Below, piece after piece: positions 61,836 to 64,000 of a stretch of DNA of 64,000 nt. The notes under the pieces were generated by a model. The model saw nothing but the letters and a program-made list of their open reading frames with translations, had not been told where the DNA came from and made no database searches. The DNA comes from Halobaculum halobium (GTDB taxonomy: Archaea; Halobacteriota; Halobacteria; Halobacteriales; Haloferacaceae), in contig NZ_CP126158.1 in the NCBI RefSeq assembly GCF_030127145.1, positions 1,178,001 to 1,242,000 on the forward strand, read 5' to 3'. Made by a program: the position numbers and the translations under genes. Numbering within the stretch: position 1 is the first letter of the stretch; every line of letters begins with the position of its first letter.

Positions 61836-62945
61836 TCAGAACGCGCGGAGGTCCTCGAGCACGGCCGCCGCGGCGCCGTCGTCGATCGCCTCGTGTGCGA
61901 GGTCGAGGCCCTCCTCGATGCTGTCGGCGTCGTCCCCGGCGTAGAGACGGAAGGCGGCGTTGAGCGCGACCGCGTCGCGCCAGTGGTCCTCCCGCTCGCC
62001 CGCGAGGACCTCCTCGGTGAGCGTCGCCGAATCGACGGCCACGTCGTCGACCTCCAGGTCGGCCTCCTCGAAGTCCATGCCGTACTCGGCCGTCTCGATC
62101 TCGAAGTCGGTGAACGAGTCGCCCTCGCTGCCGTCGGCACCGTCCGCGTCGCCTCCCGCGTTCCACTCCGCGACTTTCGTGTACCCGGGACGGATGTCGT
62201 CGTAGCCCTCCATCCCTTGGAACATGATGACGCGGTCGAGGTCGTGGAAGTCGCTCTCGACGAAGGTGTCGACGACCTTCTTCGCGAACGCGAGGTGGTA
62301 GAACGAGCCTAGGTGCGTCGAGGCGCCCGCGGGGTTGGCGAGCGTCTCGATCGTGTTGACGAACGACCGGACGCCCATCATGTCGCGGCGCTCCCACAGG
62401 TCGTCGATCGCGGGGTTGAACGTCGGCTGGTAGTAGAAGCCGAAGCCGGTGTCGTCGACCATCTCGGCGGAGTCGCGCGGCGTCAGCTCGGTCGCGATCC
62501 CCAGTTCGTCGAGGACGTGCTTGTAGGCGTCCTGTTTTTGCGTGGGGACGCGGTCGCCGGAGTGGACGACGACGGGCGTGCCGGCGCCGGCGGCGACGAT
62601 GCCCGCGGCGGCGCCGAGGATCGCCGTCTCCCCTTTGCCGTCGTAGTTGGCGCCACAGTCGACGGGGTCGACCTCGGGCTCGGCGTACTCGACGCGCGCG
62701 CACATCTCGTCGACGTACGCCGCGAGCTCCTCGGGGTTGTTGCGCTTCCAGCGGTTCGCCAGCCAGAAGGCGCCGAGCGTCGTGTGATCGGGTTCGCCCG
62801 CGAAGATCCGGCGCATGGCCTCGGTCGCTTGGGCGCGGGTCATGTCGTCGGCCGACTTCGGCCCGGAGCCACACACCTCGGTCATGAGCCGCTTGAGCGG
62901 CCACTCGCCGAACGCCTCGTCTTCCTCGGTGGTCGCCTTCGCCAT
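61836..62945 (-). CDS. TrpD2-like (anthranilate phosphoribosyltransferase-related) protein
   Basis: The 369-residue protein shows the TrpD-type fold: DMTRAQATEAMRRIFAGEP at the N-terminus, CGANYDGKGETAILGAAAGI where TrpD has CGTGGD, then VVVHSGDRVPTQKQDAYKH and MMGVRSFVNTIETLANPAG. The PRPP loop is clearly altered, as in TrpD2/YbiB-type proteins that bind nucleic acid and do not make phosphoribosyl anthranilate. A true trpD is at 54114-55112. An acidic insertion (DADGADGSEGDSFTD) is near residue 265. Confidence 0.8.
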   Translation of the reverse strand: MAKATTEEDEAFGEWPLKRLMTEVCGSGPKSADDMTRAQATEAMRRIFAGEPDHTTLGAFWLANRWKRNNPEELAAYVDEMCARVEYAEPEVDPVDCGANYDGKGETAILGAAAGIVAAGAGTPVVVHSGDRVPTQKQDAYKHVLDELGIATELTPRDSAEMVDDTGFGFYYQPTFNPAIDDLWERRDMMGVRSFVNTIETLANPAGASTHLGSFYHLAFAKKVVDTFVESDFHDLDRVIMFQGMEGYDDIRPGYTKVAEWNAGGDADGADGSEGDSFTDFEIETAEYGMDFEEADLEVDDVAVDSATLTEEVLAGEREDHWRDAVALNAAFRLYAGDDADSIEEGLDLAHEAIDDGAAAAVLEDLRAF

Positions 62946-63091
62946 GCTCGATCGAAGGGACGTTCGCCGCAAAAACCACCCGGTTGCTCGCAGAACCCGA
63001 GATCGATCCCGAGGGACCGAGGACGGGCCCGATTGATCGGCGCCCCGGTACGAGCGAAACCGGTAGGTGCCGCCGGTCCCTACGACGGGTA

Positions 63092-64000
63092 ATGAGTAGC
63101 GCCGAGGGCGACGGGGCGGACGCGGATCCAGCTGACGACTGGCGCGCCGGGCTCGACGACATCGACGCGCGGTTGATCGACGACTACCAGAGCGGCTTCC
63201 CGGTCGTCGAGCGCCCGTTCGAGGTCGTCGGCGAGGAACTCGGGATCGACGAGGCCGAGGCGCTGGATCGAGTGAAGCGGCTCCGCGAACGGGGCGTCTT
63301 CCGGCGCTTCGGCGCGGTGCTCAATCCACCCGTGATCGGCTCCTCGACGCTGGCGGCCGTCTCGGCGCCCGAGGACCGCTTCGACGAGATCGCGGAGGTG
63401 ATCAACGGCTACCGGCAGGTGAACCACAACTACCGCCGCGATCACGAGTGGAACCAGTGGTTCGTCGTCACCGCCGCGAGCCGGGAGACGCGCGACCGGA
63501 TCCTCGCGGACATCGAGGAGCGCACCGGCTGTGCGGTGCTGAACCTCCCGATGCTGACCGACTACTACATCGACTTAGAGTTCCCCGTCTGGAACGACGA
63601 CGCGTTCGCGAGAGAGTCGCTCGACTCGACGGACGCCGGAGCGACCCGCATCTCCGAGAACGCGACCGGGGACCTCTCCGCGCTGGATCGGGCGCTCCTC
63701 GTCGAGATCCAAGACGGCTTCCCGCTGACGGCGACGCCGTACCGCGACGTGGCCGACGCCCTCGACGCCGACGTGTCGGACGTGCTCGCGGCGATCGAGC
63801 GCCTGCTGGCGGACGGCTGCATCAAGCGGATCGGCTGCGTCGTGAACCACATCGTCACCGGTTTCCGGAACAACTGCATGGTCGTGTGGAACGTCCCCGA
63901 CGACCGCCTCGACGAGTTGGGGGAGTCGGTGGGCGAACTCCCGTACGTGACGCTGTGTTATCACCGGCCGCGCCGTCCCGAGCAGGACTGGGAGTACAAC
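63092..64000 (+). CDS. two-domain AhbA/AhbB-like siroheme decarboxylase or Lrp-type regulator, 5' part
   Basis: The frame is open to the window end (303 codons). Residues 22-160 form an AsnC/Lrp-like unit: HTH (DARLIDDYQSGFPV..., RVKRLRERGVFRRFG) and a ligand domain with the siroheme-decarboxylase signature NYRRDHEWNQWFVV. A second unit begins near LDRALLVEIQDGFPLTATPY, with KRIGCVVNHIVTGFRNNCMV and YHRPRRPEQDWEYN. In AhbA and AhbB, such His residues bind heme and remove carboxyl groups of siroheme on the alternative heme pathway. Having both halves in one chain suggests an AhbA-AhbB fusion. Confidence 0.8.
   Translation, partial: MSSAEGDGADADPADDWRAGLDDIDARLIDDYQSGFPVVERPFEVVGEELGIDEAEALDRVKRLRERGVFRRFGAVLNPPVIGSSTLAAVSAPEDRFDEIAEVINGYRQVNHNYRRDHEWNQWFVVTAASRETRDRILADIEERTGCAVLNLPMLTDYYIDLEFPVWNDDAFARESLDSTDAGATRISENATGDLSALDRALLVEIQDGFPLTATPYRDVADALDADVSDVLAAIERLLADGCIKRIGCVVNHIVTGFRNNCMVVWNVPDDRLDELGESVGELPYVTLCYHRPRRPEQDWEYN

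Noticed and set aside
1-64000. CRISPR arrays, rRNA genes, inteins and complete insertion sequences
   Set aside because: None was found: there are no regularly spaced repeats, no rRNA-like sequence, no splice-type insertions in CDC48 or nrdJ, and no transposase genes.

Overview
The window is chromosomal DNA of a haloarchaeon (class Halobacteria). The evidence is a very high G+C content outside a few low-GC gaps, proteins rich in Asp and Glu, twin-arginine lipoproteins, haloarchaeal output-domain (HalOD1-type) proteins, many TATA-like boxes about 25-30 nt upstream of start codons (leaderless transcription), a trpDFEG operon, a B12-dependent ribonucleotide reductase and a CDC48-type ATPase. Genus cannot be fixed from the sequence. 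Most of the window is core housekeeping sequence. I see no CRISPR array, complete insertion sequence or prophage.

Layout. 0-11 kb: 3' part of a CDC48 gene; a lower-GC stretch with a 32-residue membrane protein and a HalOD1 protein; then a phosphate cluster of phoU, a lipoprotein, pstB-pstA-pstC-pstS on the minus strand and a divergent AbrB-PhoU fusion regulator. 11-17 kb: an overlapping pair of MoeA-type molybdotransferases, Hsp20 and a UbiB-family kinase. 17-25 kb: a hydrolase and oxidoreductase group, a small operon (leader ORF, membrane protein, Xre regulator) behind two tandem palindromes, a His-rich MoaB-like protein, an HTH regulator, cytidylate kinase, Cbf5, an AstE-like deacylase and tRNA-Pro(GGG). 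25-36 kb: a decayed membrane-protein remnant, a UbiA prenyltransferase fused to a lycopene-cyclase-like domain, a methyltransferase, ilvD, a membrane histidine kinase flanked by a short repeat, a hydrolase and class II ribonucleotide reductase. 36-49 kb: a frameshifted GAF histidine kinase, thymidylate kinase, two related lipoproteins, an orphan 2-oxoacid dehydrogenase E1 alpha, a TrkA protein flanked by two stand-alone Lrp-type ligand-binding domains, an ATP-grasp ligase, a HalOD1 protein, a Vms1-like protein and an aldo/keto reductase. 49-64 kb: PEP carboxylase, a Rieske protein, trpDFEG (trpF frameshifted), a Tat-exported protein, cyclophilin, a second AstE-like deacylase, a TrpD2-like protein and a two-domain siroheme-decarboxylase-like protein cut by the window end.

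How the genes work together. The pst genes and the two PhoU-type proteins form one phosphate uptake and sensing module. trpDFEG supplies the first steps of tryptophan synthesis. ilvD serves branched-chain amino acid synthesis. cmk, tmk and nrdJ serve nucleotide metabolism. The MoeA pair and the MoaB-like protein serve molybdenum/tungsten cofactor assembly.

The most interesting items are the Xre operon with its double palindrome at the expected transcription start, the UbiA/lycopene-cyclase fusion, the RAM-TrkA-RAM arrangement, the TVNPAL lipoprotein family, short upstream ORFs that overlap start codons by ATGA, and G/C-run indels in trpF and in a histidine kinase that may be sequencing errors.
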